DNA from: CAZGOM01 sp964542875
GTDB taxonomy: Bacteria > Planctomycetota > Phycisphaerae > Phycisphaerales > Phycisphaeraceae
DNA length: 64,000 bases
NCBI GenBank assembly: GCA_964542875.1
Contig: CAZIWA010000006.1
Location: 1 to 64,000 of the forward strand
Reading direction: 5' to 3'
The position numbers and the translations under genes were made by a program. How positions within the stretch are numbered: position 1 is the first letter of the stretch; every line of letters starts with the position of its first letter. Below, piece after piece: positions 39,401 through 45,571 of the stretch. The notes under the pieces were generated by a model. It ran no database searches. It was given only the letters and a program-made list of their open reading frames with translations, and was not told the origin of the DNA.

Positions 39401-40703
39401 GAGCGTGGAACTCGGCTCCAGCTCCAACCCCAACCAGATGGATATCCAGAGCTTCGTTGCGCAGAGCAACGTGACCAACTTCCTGCTGACGACCAACGGC
39501 AAGGCAGGGACGATCACGATCAACGGCAACCTGGGCGATGGAATCTCGATGTCGAAGATCACCATCGGCAACAGCCTGACGAGCCTGACGGCCTTCTCGG
39601 CCACGGACTCGGTCATCGATGTGGCCGGTAACGTCTCTTCGATCCGGTTCACCAAGGCTCTTCCCTCTGGCGCGACGGTGACGGACTCGACGATCAACGC
39701 ATTCGCAGTGAGCACCTTTACGGTGACGGGCAATGTGGTTGACTCGGCCTTCAACCTTGGCGATCAGACGTTCTTCAACGCCGACAAGCACGTGCCGGTG
39801 ACGGGCGTGGCCGTTCCCAACACCCTGCCCGCCGTGACGACCTTCAATGTCACGGGTTCCTTCATCGACAGCTCGCTGAAGGTGGGCGGCAATGCACGGT
39901 CGATCACGATCAGCAAGGACGTGACCGAATCCGACGTACGGGTGATCGGCAACATCGTGACGTTCAACACCGGACCGGTGAACAACGCCGTGAATGGCCT
40001 GGTGACGGACCGCGTGATCAAGGCGGACCAGATCGGCACCTTCTCGGCGAAGGGCATCACGCAGGGCACCATCGATGCGGTTGTGATCAACACGCTGAAC
40101 GTGACCGGTAACATCACCAAGGCCATCATCGCCTTGTCTTCGGCACCTTCCACCCTCAAGGCTCTGGGCGCCTTCACGGTGTCCGGCGGGATCACGGATA
40201 CCACCGTGGTCAGCGCGGGTAACGTGGGCAATGTGTCGATCGGCGCCGCGGGCGCGACGAACTTCGAGCTGCGAAGCGCGGGTTCGATCGGGAACGTGAC
40301 GACGGCAGGAGCCGGTGCACTGACCAGCAGCCAGATTCGTGCACAGAGCAACATCGGACAGGTTTCACTGGCGAAGATCACTGACAGCATCATCTTTGCC
40401 GGTATCGCCAACACGGTGGATGAACTACCCACGCTGGCCGACTTCACTAACACCGCGGCAACAATCGCAGGCGTCACCATCCGGACCACGGGTACAACCT
40501 TCATTCGGTCGTACATCGCCGGCGGGACGTTGACCAAGGTGGCCCTCAAGGGTGTGGACCCGGTGAATGCCGCTGGTCTGTTTGGTGTGCTGGCAAGCGA
40601 GAAGGTGGGTAACTACACCGCGACGGGTCAAGTGACCCGTACGAACCTGACAGTTGCCGACGATTACAACGCTGTCGGCAACTTCCGGCTCCGGGTGCTG
40701 TAA
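27444..40703 (+). CDS. Giant exported multidomain surface protein (about 4,419 residues)
   Basis: The N-terminus carries a basic segment and LETRVMLS (residues 53-60), a variant of the LEPR-XLL box of planctomycete exported proteins. Residues about 60-2490 are beta-rich and propeller-like, with many GVIYGVLE or KLYGVLRD strands, interrupted at about 1360-1580 by two Ca-loop repeats. A cadherin/VCBS-like module (FTVTEVNDAPVAP) precedes eight Ig-like repeats (about 2660-3600), then a choice-of-anchor-D-like domain (VIDFVFKNTGDGALTGVDV), then about 700 residues of short strand repeats resembling a right-handed beta-helix. It is probably an adhesin or surface-layer component. AGGAA at 27431-27435 supports the ATG at 27444; a GTG at 27402 is also in frame. 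A strong terminator follows. Confidence 0.9.
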   Translation: MRNSTRLRALDSVRSVFGRLKNQFETPSRKGLKDEQLKTKLVRETTHELMAPLETRVMLSTAPNLVLTPNQNVGGTLQGTYAVVDISALTGGDIYMNDETAAMGRLFKVVRDANGQVTGVTPIGQIAQVNGSAVIQLSSLTTGANGNFYTAGVDGSSFLPVDNVGKDLQTAKLSVQALAISGENDPASGLQRIFIIDSNGSTLDLYELRRSADGAADKLTPVGLNGAIYTNVLDDKGNVVTQLPVLGMQSAAIVPTGNSDVVSIGYRADEVSPQKATGYVADSFDIRGVTVRPQDLSTNDQTYLLNRRDPLRTHFGLPEFELWQVTRDPLTQAILNNTYVGAVKSGGKNVIRADAIESDPETGLMTTLGITYDFSPVPTIGLQGNLGDSYAISDIVVTRLTQATGTKGSNDSIFAVVDDNSFADLYRIRQGTAQTPDPTSGVTSWDGLADPNDPNASPMQRLGRMVDTKNQPLYFVQALASDWSTAMSPTGSVHNYVWAIGSSSPSANAAMSLYRFDMNGQAGTPGKEAYQAVEEYPLNDGVGSLNYVVKGLAYKPWTQDLYPAPPFNDLIPDQGELYAIVAYPDGDHIVKIDIPSPGFDALNQPTPVIIPTDKFGQQIIGRVTDLAKLTQTVSSIDFQMNPYSPNPTWNLYGLTGKVGDANRSLASVATSGSVGVIQAVDPYMRGLSFGTMQTPLGDAVRVQPFSIKGSLQINSRDQLMTSQWTSAYYSLSETSAAATLKYKLLFNSSDPTAPAQLSINALTEAQVRDWEIRPGRSDGEFKALATDPTTGVIYGVLEVVDNAKLGSGVKQILVKVDPSLKQSTKWGDFVQVDPVITYEDTNNDGILERVGGVITVGGADTQILEMDFTRTGELIGLQRKPNDQLYNTPATNSLVAINRINPSKSTQLVDDSIEYTGMRALYNQFPVGLGSSPLGRYLSVVPDPKPVDDNGLKLHTIIPNKYNQVAGSLSTGPAIIDLDTSTVVDFNTGLKFTYAFTGTEGTEQLVRFKQTVGSDGKPVINGYDIVDNRIEVDAVGYADYLIYSKYQIDDIKAMSVGADGSIYFAGQHTGTPRPAGTIEGEYGLGAAGLQNGGGIAVSPDGLTAWVVESINDKGIKLGRLERDDSIDPITGKPIGMWIPTGSWSNLGYKSSDGLEYDPINNLLYAIVWQPTSMKEEDAINRLIAIDPDSLGEVSSTALFDLSQPGVLSPEYLLDYVTGGSGYSTGTITIQRRDGQVLSLNTADLVDIGDLQALVTSTFGTGVTLEISGNKTLRIVDVTPGDTSIKTSNELWQLNNGKGISLNSGAGVPDMVLTFNAGGSDLLTLGSELKYLNNGAGVDYHGDGVTADLKIDFFKSDFTSVSDYVTIRDVNLDGKITISDVNSVLVSDTGGRISNAVIGDDKKSLKLTFSGTIFAGVTISDFDSNVLTAEDLGINGSFSGNNQFFSNIVGKSITPVTDPAALSSIKQVDIRDIDGDGVITVQDVIDSIKADSGGLIVAGSLTNEFEDVVVAGKTQTITYHKGISLVFDGDKYSSVVISDVPNASATTATDLHLVGTYTNALGNRVINGSALTPTVYTTIVSGTAADILNIDGSSKLGIVNGTELNPVKLYLRYQTTPTAKIVLHSMGQIVRNPFDNQFYVAGHGLVGTVDTGWAADFLLNVQVSGAGTGNTALVGNQLGMGRTDVLHNNVIYNRRASGMYFNQYNELVVFENRSAGYGGVTDGLGYIFTYNITGALGSQVLTSTQGFNLPADGGPDGSRKILSNTYDLAMDNGWRSYTNVTGDVLASGEELYQIQLYQVQSGAFNPGDSGQVLYKGELVSSTGHVIDDVNGITFNVPGGAYILTNQYSAPQVFQIRTDAISDFYTNKALAAGGGLLEGEIIINPRGSAYGFDISSVYAFDIEFTRTNKLTVIVGLKSQISFPWKDQMTVLPTVGLDADGLVTGKILAEVNLEDGAQQSFVRALTTDNNQTQYFINPFDSHLLGFSTDVSGVFSSIYSNPTADPGGDRMWLGLPDEVYISPSNQTIYRIDSKTAEAKPIAELKDTSLQLQKPVSSVFQALSFNPVDGKLYGVLRDVANGDVNRLISLATSNPNDPYSLTGEFFREGTSNGRIQLDDGRGVKSEVNLSGLVFVKVGNEYRMVAEDQISQRLITIDPVVTDRSAGLTAFSSTKDLTGLMIDRENVIFSIFDTPGGFDQLWKSVKSEERTLSLYEVNPTNAIATRKDFILDPAGAKVARVDLPTMAFDQATNRLYGVIRTAAGDSLVVINTTDGKMTPVSLGDTVIKIDGSASNINTMEFRDGVLYAYNDPAPGKRNLVIIDATEPSKSKTADTHRDLGIGALPINPDPRLVGLAMEPLSDKDKSLAGRFFSIMPTDVSNPNAPIPFDELWISDRMFAYNQEFVLPEVKSLNTEYIKLAPYLLTQIYGPQPNQGGTVQSPNASQIIVNPNPTVITTKAGGTLTIYNNGYLSYQAAKYFNGVDSLDVMGLPLAFQAQSGDGTLITKYATMTFTVTEVNDAPVAPSTQVKFNADLINPITTTAELLLQRAVNNGALAGPADPALTVVREEDQTLNVTIPLDAGSSKQTVYQNGFEGNLSKIAGYITVENNLDGSLLSYTFTPQPGFSGQAAFKYNLVDGGDAAKTNGVYDPQTTQVYGIIDVQDRPRVSNFVPVTPNPRNIPVDQIEVVFSRPINAATFSIADVTLLAIGAGGVQTPIDISGATILTTGDPTKFIIANLSSYTGGTADKTLVYRIDVNAETVQDTGGVDGAGLGSVNWTNDREIPKVISFGPVTPSLKNTGTPFVDVKFSEPIDPATFTIADLQLTRTFNGKDIAMNLAPASIALLSDSDPLVYRISGLSGITSQEGVYTFTLDTKGISDPAGNFGDESLNTKWTVDTTSPTPVSVVINGQTTPMNVPLNEVWVTFSEAIDATSFTAKGDLVLTLTHDKVVTTIDISGAAIAVDPLNPARFLVSSLSGYTTAEGTYTLTVVSEGIIDLAGNAGKGSKSTDWVMDLTPPQVKEIGPLTTPVNHSLSSIVVTFSEAINAKSFTLDDLKLTYQTITSGGPVDVSLKVSGATVSIDPTDPTGTRFLINNLEVATVGFASEDTTYTLYVDATGVVDIAGNAGTGILSDSWVNDRTEPSVTVIGPVTPNPRNSSVNSVTVKFSEKIDLTSFTYQDLKLTLKSNSGVISTIDLSGVTIVQNALDPLLFTIGNMGGITFAEGTFTLSIDPTKITDLAGNAGLPVDPLPSTSWVTDVTRPQITKVIPVMPSAVNTPVSSFDVYFSEEIKTSTFTTASMSLTRGGTALDLSGVTITQDGSNPLLYHLTGFDSLTAQEGAYAFSIRADFVIDLAGNVGVGGSQQAWTMDTTALTMKSLGANITSPRKTQVSGVDVVFNEPINISTFDLTDLALTRDGVPVSLVGVTIQQTDPSDATRFQILGLGGDRTAPEGKYVLSVDLTKIQDQAGNTGTSKSQVTWVTDTSAPTAKLTATDITSRTTAPKTFTIIFKDVAGVSAASLATGSINVFGPGGFTALATLQTITPSGTTAAPEFTVTYSLDAPGGEWNALDNGSYSVIVNPNTVSDILDQKMAQSVLGTFNVSILGVANMQVTQGGNIINSPYTANFGVHNLGDNSVIDFVFKNTGDGALTGVDVNFTKAGYIILVDLPTTIAAGGEAILRIKLDTSTPRDTVSNPVPITITTDKAGSFVINAVGEVFNAVPVISGKATTYIDSSGDTVSVMLKGPGSGILYFTGSGDASRLTLSDTTIASSLSITATGNKGNQTSLKSITIGNPDDVNDQTSIGIITASAVDISSAIRLAGVARTITIGNLTNTLVEVGQSDTYTGQVGITAKRVIDTRFQSVIGVSSFTAWDWLDTVASYNSALEAPVVGTVTMQGYPATKLPGNFQADVSISGPLSGVGLNSFRATGIVSSSNWNVGGTGINSINALSFTGLNIDTPGKITTVVTTGTSTVSGMIHALSVGSMNLRGPVAGLSVELGSSSNPNQMDIQSFVAQSNVTNFLLTTNGKAGTITINGNLGDGISMSKITIGNSLTSLTAFSATDSVIDVAGNVSSIRFTKALPSGATVTDSTINAFAVSTFTVTGNVVDSAFNLGDQTFFNADKHVPVTGVAVPNTLPAVTTFNVTGSFIDSSLKVGGNARSITISKDVTESDVRVIGNIVTFNTGPVNNAVNGLVTDRVIKADQIGTFSAKGITQGTIDAVVINTLNVTGNITKAIIALSSAPSTLKALGAFTVSGGITDTTVVSAGNVGNVSIGAAGATNFELRSAGSIGNVTTAGAGALTSSQIRAQSNIGQVSLAKITDSIIFAGIANTVDELPTLADFTNTAATIAGVTIRTTGTTFIRSYIAGGTLTKVALKGVDPVNAAGLFGVLASEKVGNYTATGQVTRTNLTVADDYNAVGNFRLRVL
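31520..32180 (+). repeat. Two tandem copies of a calcium-loop module within the giant gene
   Basis: Two units of about 105-110 codons each open with a dockerin-like loop: TIRDVNLDGKITISDV in the first and DIRDIDGDGVITVQDV in the second. Each continues with a D-x-GG-x-I segment, a strand ending in FSG or FDG, and VTISD or VVISD. The D-x-[ND]-x-DG-x-I pattern is that of EF-hand-type calcium loops. Confidence 0.7.
35427..38240 (+). repeat. Eight tandem Ig-like (Big_5-type) repeats
   Basis: Eight units with a spacing of about 333-369 bp (111-123 codons) start near 35427, 35778, 36127, 36475, 36844, 37202, 37535 and 37871. Most units carry GPVTPNPRN-like and VVFSE.I...TF.. motifs and end near AGN before the next unit. 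This is the SbsA-type bacterial Ig-like domain common in surface proteins. The eighth unit is the most diverged. Confidence 0.85.
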
Positions 40704-40731
40704 TCCTTAGCCCATAACCCCAATAGCAACC

Positions 40732-40765
40732 AAGGCCCGTCCCTTTAAAAGGACGGGCCTTTTTC
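40732..40765 (+). terminator. Intrinsic terminator after the giant gene
   Basis: An 11-bp perfect stem, AAGGCCCGTCC paired with GGACGGGCCTT, with an 8-nt loop and a TTTTT tract, starting 29 bp after the stop codon. Confidence 0.95.
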
Positions 40766-40881
40766 TATCCAGCGGCGGAAAAGCATCGGAATTTTCTTGG
40801 ATTTTCCAACGCTTGAGGGCTGATTTGGCCGATAACCAAGAGAAGCTTGTACAAAACCCCAAATGCACGGATGCACTCTTT

Positions 40882-42165
40882 ATGAAGCTTTCCTCCCGGT
40901 CGATCATTACTCGTCTAGCCCTGGCAGGGGCTTTGGCATTGTCGCTGGCGCACTTTACGGCGTGCACCAAGGACCCAGTGGTGCTGGACTCAACGGTTGA
41001 GGAGCCGGATTATTCGCGTCCCCTTGCTCCTGGGCAGCGGGCGCTGGTGAAGATCACCGATCCGAAGCTGCTTCCGAACCTTCAGCCTGCCTACAACGGC
41101 AAGGACGATAACCTCATCAAGGCGTTGGACAAGAGCATTTCCTGGTACCAGAAGCCTTCGAGCAAGAAGTTTTATCCCAAGGATGACATTACGCACCCGC
41201 AGGCGCAGGCGAGCGTTGCGGCCATCAAGCAACTGCTGTTGACCTCCAAGAGCGCCGAGGAGTTTCAGACCCGGTTCTATCAGATGTTCGACACGTACAT
41301 GAGCGTTGGCTGGAACGGCAAGGGCGGGGTGTTGTTTACGGGTTATTATTCGCCGATTTTCACTGCGTCGGCGGTGCAGACGGACGTGTACAAGTATCCG
41401 CTTTACAAGCGGCCGGCGAATCTGGTTTCCGACCCTTCGACGGGCCAGGTGACTGGCTGGAAGCAGGGCGATGTGGTGGGCAAGGCGCCCACGCGCAAGG
41501 AACTGGAAGCGTCAGGTCAGCTCAAGGGCAGCGAACTGGTGTGGCTGGCTGATCCTTTGGATGTGTTTATCATCCAGGTCAATGGTTCAACCCGTCTGAC
41601 GATGACCGACGGCAAGGAGCGCTATGTCGGCTTTGCAGGGACCAACGGGTACGACTACACCAGCGTGGGCAAAATGCTGGTGGCGGATAAGAAGATCCAA
41701 GCCAACAAGATGAGCCTGGCGACGCTGAGGGCGTATTTCAAGCAGCATCCTGAAGAGCTTGAAGTGTACGTGAACAAGAATGACCGTTTCGTGTTTTTCC
41801 AGGATTATCAGCCTGATCAGTGGCCGGCTGGGGCACTGGGCGTGCAGGTGACGGATTACCGTTCCCTTGCGACAGACAAGGACATTTTCCCCCGCGGGTC
41901 TGCGGTTCTTACCGTGACGCAGGTGCCTACCGGCGCCGAGACGGGCACGCGTCCTTTTGTGCAGTTCATGCTTGATCAGGACGCGGGCGGGGCCATCCGT
42001 GCGCCGGGTCGGTCTGACATCTACATGGGGATCGGGCCGGAGGCAGAGAAGATCGCCGGCCGTCAGGCCTATGAAGGCAAACTGTATTACTTTTTCCTCA
42101 AGCCGGAGTACGTAAGCACCTATGGCACGGCGGCGGTTCAAACGCCGGCGGTCAAAGGGCAATAA
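40882..42165 (+). CDS. MltA-like lytic murein transglycosylase
   Basis: A 427-residue protein that cleaves peptidoglycan glycan strands with formation of 1,6-anhydro-muramyl ends. The N-terminus MKLSSRSIITRLALAGALA is a signal peptide; FTAC follows as a weak lipobox. The MltA domain is seen in VLFTGYYSPIFTAS and DVFIIQVNGSTRL, and the 3D domain in FVQFMLDQDAGGAIRAPGRS, where the Asp of DAGGAI is the expected catalytic acid. The ATG at 40882 gives a proper signal sequence; the frame is open 23 codons further upstream. A terminator follows immediately, and another separates it from the giant gene, so it is monocistronic. Confidence 0.93.
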   Translation: MKLSSRSIITRLALAGALALSLAHFTACTKDPVVLDSTVEEPDYSRPLAPGQRALVKITDPKLLPNLQPAYNGKDDNLIKALDKSISWYQKPSSKKFYPKDDITHPQAQASVAAIKQLLLTSKSAEEFQTRFYQMFDTYMSVGWNGKGGVLFTGYYSPIFTASAVQTDVYKYPLYKRPANLVSDPSTGQVTGWKQGDVVGKAPTRKELEASGQLKGSELVWLADPLDVFIIQVNGSTRLTMTDGKERYVGFAGTNGYDYTSVGKMLVADKKIQANKMSLATLRAYFKQHPEELEVYVNKNDRFVFFQDYQPDQWPAGALGVQVTDYRSLATDKDIFPRGSAVLTVTQVPTGAETGTRPFVQFMLDQDAGGAIRAPGRSDIYMGIGPEAEKIAGRQAYEGKLYYFFLKPEYVSTYGTAAVQTPAVKGQ

Positions 42166-42186
42166 AAACTGCGTTAAACCCAACAA

Positions 42187-42214
42187 AACAACCCGGCCTG
42201 ACGCCGGGTTGTTT
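42187..42214 (+). terminator. Intrinsic terminator after the MltA-like gene
   Basis: An 11-bp perfect stem, AACAACCCGGC paired with GCCGGGTTGTT, with a CTGAC loop and a short T run. Confidence 0.9.
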
Positions 42215-42360
42215 CGTATTTGCAATAGGGCGAAAACTCTTTTTTAAATCCAGAGATTGAGGAGTGGCAGAACGGCTATCATTAGAGTTGCGATTGGTTT
42301 TGCGCCTTAGTTAGCGCTCGGCCTGACATCGCGCTTATTTTGATGCTTGGCCGAGGAATA

Positions 42361-43356
42361 ATGGATCATAAACCGATTAATCTTAAGCAATTAGATGTAT
42401 TGACCGGCCTTAGGGCGCAGGTGGAATCGCGACTTAAGCTGCTCACGGATATTGATAAGATCTGGCAGCCGACCGATTTTTTGCCTGATCTGGCGAGCGA
42501 TGGATGGCAGGATCGGCTGATGGATTTGCGCAAAAGCGCAGGCAATATCTCCGATGAATTGCTGGTGGTGCTGGTGGGCGACATGGTGACCGAAGAGGCA
42601 CTGCCCAACTACGCGGTATCGCTGAACATCATGGCCCGAGACAACCTGGGTGACGACACTCATCCCTGGGCGCTATGGCTACGTGGATGGACGGCGGAGG
42701 AAAATCGGCACGGGGATCTGCTGAATGCTTACTTACGCCTGACAGGCCGGGTGGATATGCGATCGGTGGAAGTGACGGTGCAGTACCTCATTACCCGTGG
42801 CTTTAACCCGCAGACCTATCCTGACCCATACAACGGCCTGATCTATACATCATTTCAAGAGCGGGCGACGCGCGTGTCACATCAGAACGTGGCAAAGCTG
42901 GCCCTGACGCAGGGCGATGCGAATCTGGCGAACATATGCAGCAGAATCGCCGGCGATGAAGCACGGCATGCAATGTTTTACGGGGACATGATGGGGCACG
43001 TGATCGATCAAGACCCCGAAGGCGGAATCCTGGCATTTAGAAACATGATGAAGACGCTCATCGCCATGCCCGGCCGGCACATGTTCGACGGGGTGGAGCC
43101 GAATCTGTTCGATAAGTTTTCAGTGGTGGCACAGCGCACCGGCGTGTACACGATTTTTGATTACGCCGAGATCATTGAGCACTTGCTTGACAAGTGGCGC
43201 ATCTCAGAGAGGTCTGTCTCAGGAACCGCAGCCAAGGCGCAGGAATATCTTTGCAGGCAGCCTGCACGGTACCGGTCGTTGGCCGAGCAGGTCAGCCAGA
43301 TCGTCAAAGAGCAGCCTGGATCAAAGTTCTCGTGGATTCATGGCCGGCAGGCTTGA
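42361..43356 (+). CDS. Acyl-ACP desaturase (fatty acid desaturase type 2)
   Basis: A 331-residue soluble di-iron enzyme that inserts a cis double bond in acyl-ACP. The two iron-binding ExxH signatures are EENRH in helix pairs of the first half and DEARH in the second, as in plant stearoyl-ACP desaturases and mycobacterial DesA. GAGGA at 42353-42357 favours the ATG at 42361 over a TTG in frame upstream. No ferredoxin gene is near. It is flanked upstream by a terminator and downstream by an Hsp70 gene 141 bp away, so it is probably transcribed alone. Confidence 0.93.
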   Translation: MDHKPINLKQLDVLTGLRAQVESRLKLLTDIDKIWQPTDFLPDLASDGWQDRLMDLRKSAGNISDELLVVLVGDMVTEEALPNYAVSLNIMARDNLGDDTHPWALWLRGWTAEENRHGDLLNAYLRLTGRVDMRSVEVTVQYLITRGFNPQTYPDPYNGLIYTSFQERATRVSHQNVAKLALTQGDANLANICSRIAGDEARHAMFYGDMMGHVIDQDPEGGILAFRNMMKTLIAMPGRHMFDGVEPNLFDKFSVVAQRTGVYTIFDYAEIIEHLLDKWRISERSVSGTAAKAQEYLCRQPARYRSLAEQVSQIVKEQPGSKFSWIHGRQA

Positions 43357-43497
43357 GCCACGCGGTTGATGCAGAGGCCGCTGCGGTTGCAAGGTAATTG
43401 CATTTGACGATTGTTTAGCGCACCGGCGGGGGCTGAATGCCTTGAGTATGGAATTGCCCGCTGGACTTAATGGCTGAGCGCCCTAAACTTCTGCGCT

Positions 43498-45558
43498 ATG
43501 AATGAAGCCAACCCAACGCGATCTGAACCGGGCCAACAAGGTAAAGAAGTGATTATCGGCATCGACCTGGGCACAACCAACAGCCTTGTGGCGTGGTGTG
43601 ATCATACGGGGCCGAGGATCATTCCGAGCCCGCGGGGTGAGCGGATGCTGCCCAGTGTGGTGCGCTTTGGCTCCGGTAGTGACGGGCGGCCAGTCGCGGA
43701 GGCGATCGGGCAGGAGGCCAAGGAGCATGCCCAGGAGTTTCCCGGCCGGACGGTGTACAGCGTAAAACGGCTGATGGGACGGGGTGTGAAGGATGTCGCG
43801 CCGGAATTGAAGTACCTGTCGTATGAAGTGGTGGAGGGGGAGCACCAGACGGCGCGTGTGAAGATGGGAGATTGGGTGCTTTCGCCTCAGGAGGTGTCTG
43901 CGCAGATTCTCCGTGAGCTCAAAGGCTGGGCGGATGCGTACTTCGGGAAGCCGGTGAAGAAGGCCGTGATCACGGTGCCGGCTTATTTTGACGACTCTCA
44001 GCGGCAGGCGACACGCGATGCGGGACGAATCGCTGGGTTGGAAGTGGTTCGGATCGTCAATGAGCCGACTGCGGCATCGCTGGCGTATAACCTGGGGCTT
44101 AAGGCGAAGGCCAAACCGGCGTTGACGAAAAAGCCGGAAAGCTCCGGCGTGGGTTTTAAGGTGTCGCTGCCGATGCCCAAGTGTTCGACCGATGAAGGCA
44201 CGGAACAGGCGGGGGCGCAGGAACCGGCGCAGGATGCGACGATCGCGGTGTATGACCTGGGTGGAGGGACGTTTGACGTTTCGATTTTGAAGTTGCAGAA
44301 GACGCCTACGGGCGTGGTGGACCAGGTGCTGGCGACCGCAGGCGATACGCACCTGGGCGGCGACGACGTTGACCAGATGATTCTGGAAGTGCTGCTGAAG
44401 GAACTGGAATCCGCGGGGGTGCCCACGGGGGATGCGGGTTTGCGGCAGGCTGCCCGGGCGGGCGCCGAGAAATTGAAGATCGCGTTGTCGGAATTTGATG
44501 ATGCGTGCGTGGTGATCACGCATGCCGCGGGGAAGCTGGATGCCGAGGTCTACGCGCCGGCAAGGACAGCCCCCGTCATAGAGTCGCGACAGGTGGCCAA
44601 GACGCTCAAACGGGCTGAGCTTGAGGCGATGATCGAGCCATGGGTGGCCAGGACGATGACGGCATGCAAAGCCGCCCTCACAGGTGCAAAGCTTGACCTG
44701 GAGCAGGTGAGCCGCGTGGTGATGGTGGGGGGCTCTACAAGAGTGCCCGCGGTGGTGAGGCATGTTGCGGAATACTTCGGCACGGAACCATACACGGCGA
44801 TCAATCCCGATGAAGTGGTGGCGCTGGGCGCAGCGGTGCAGGCGTCGATCCTGGCGGGCTACAACCGGGATATGCTGCTGCTGGATGTGATACCGCTTTC
44901 GCTGGGTATTGAGACGATGGGCGGTGCGGTGGCGAAACTGATTACGGGGAATACGACGATCCCGGCGCGAGCCAGCGAAAGATTTTCGACTTATGTCGAT
45001 GGGCAGACGAGCGTGCGGATTCATGTGCTTCAGGGGGAGCGGGAACTGGTGAAGGACTGCCGGTCGCTGGGGCAGTTTGATTTGAGGGGGATTCCGCCGA
45101 TGCCTGCGGGGCTGCCGAAGCTGGAGGTGACATTCCTGGTGGATGCCAACGGGATTTTGACAGTCACCGCGGTGGAGAAGCGCAGCGAGAAGAGCGCACG
45201 GATCCAGATTGTGCCCAACCATGGGCTGACGCGCGATGAAGTGTCCCGCATGGAGCGCGAGAGCGTGGAGAACGCGGTGGCGGACATGACGCAGCATCGG
45301 TTGATCGATCTGCGGAACCAGGCACGGCTGGATACCCGGGCGATCGAGCGACAACTGGCGAAAGTGGGTGATGAACTGGAAGAAGGGTACCGCAAAGAGG
45401 TGATGGAAAAGGTGGCGAAGGTGAAGGCGTTTGCGGACGCCGCTGATGCAGATGCCAATGCGTTTCATCAGGCTTTGGATGACATGGATAAGACAACCGT
45501 GAGGCTGGCGGAAATTGCGATCCGCAAGACGCTGCGGGAAGAGGGATTGACCTCCTGA
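43498..45558 (+). CDS. hscA: Hsp70 chaperone, HscA-like
   Basis: A 686-residue Hsp70. The ATPase domain shows GIDLGTTNSLVA, VPAYFDDSQRQAT, YDLGGGTFDVSIL and VMVGGSTRVP. The substrate-binding domain, with IPLSLGIETMGG, HVLQGERELVKDCRSL and LRGIPPMPAG, is closer to HscA, the iron-sulfur assembly chaperone, than to DnaK. No iscU, hscB or fdx is nearby, so assignment rests on sequence alone. Residues about 201-247 are an extra Lys/Glu-rich segment inside the ATPase domain, with one Cys, absent from usual family members. No ribosome site is seen; a weak promoter (TGGACT, 16 nt, TAAACT) ends 8 nt before the ATG. Confidence 0.88.
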   Translation: MNEANPTRSEPGQQGKEVIIGIDLGTTNSLVAWCDHTGPRIIPSPRGERMLPSVVRFGSGSDGRPVAEAIGQEAKEHAQEFPGRTVYSVKRLMGRGVKDVAPELKYLSYEVVEGEHQTARVKMGDWVLSPQEVSAQILRELKGWADAYFGKPVKKAVITVPAYFDDSQRQATRDAGRIAGLEVVRIVNEPTAASLAYNLGLKAKAKPALTKKPESSGVGFKVSLPMPKCSTDEGTEQAGAQEPAQDATIAVYDLGGGTFDVSILKLQKTPTGVVDQVLATAGDTHLGGDDVDQMILEVLLKELESAGVPTGDAGLRQAARAGAEKLKIALSEFDDACVVITHAAGKLDAEVYAPARTAPVIESRQVAKTLKRAELEAMIEPWVARTMTACKAALTGAKLDLEQVSRVVMVGGSTRVPAVVRHVAEYFGTEPYTAINPDEVVALGAAVQASILAGYNRDMLLLDVIPLSLGIETMGGAVAKLITGNTTIPARASERFSTYVDGQTSVRIHVLQGERELVKDCRSLGQFDLRGIPPMPAGLPKLEVTFLVDANGILTVTAVEKRSEKSARIQIVPNHGLTRDEVSRMERESVENAVADMTQHRLIDLRNQARLDTRAIERQLAKVGDELEEGYRKEVMEKVAKVKAFADAADADANAFHQALDDMDKTTVRLAEIAIRKTLREEGLTS

Positions 45559-45571
45559 GGGTTTACCGAAG

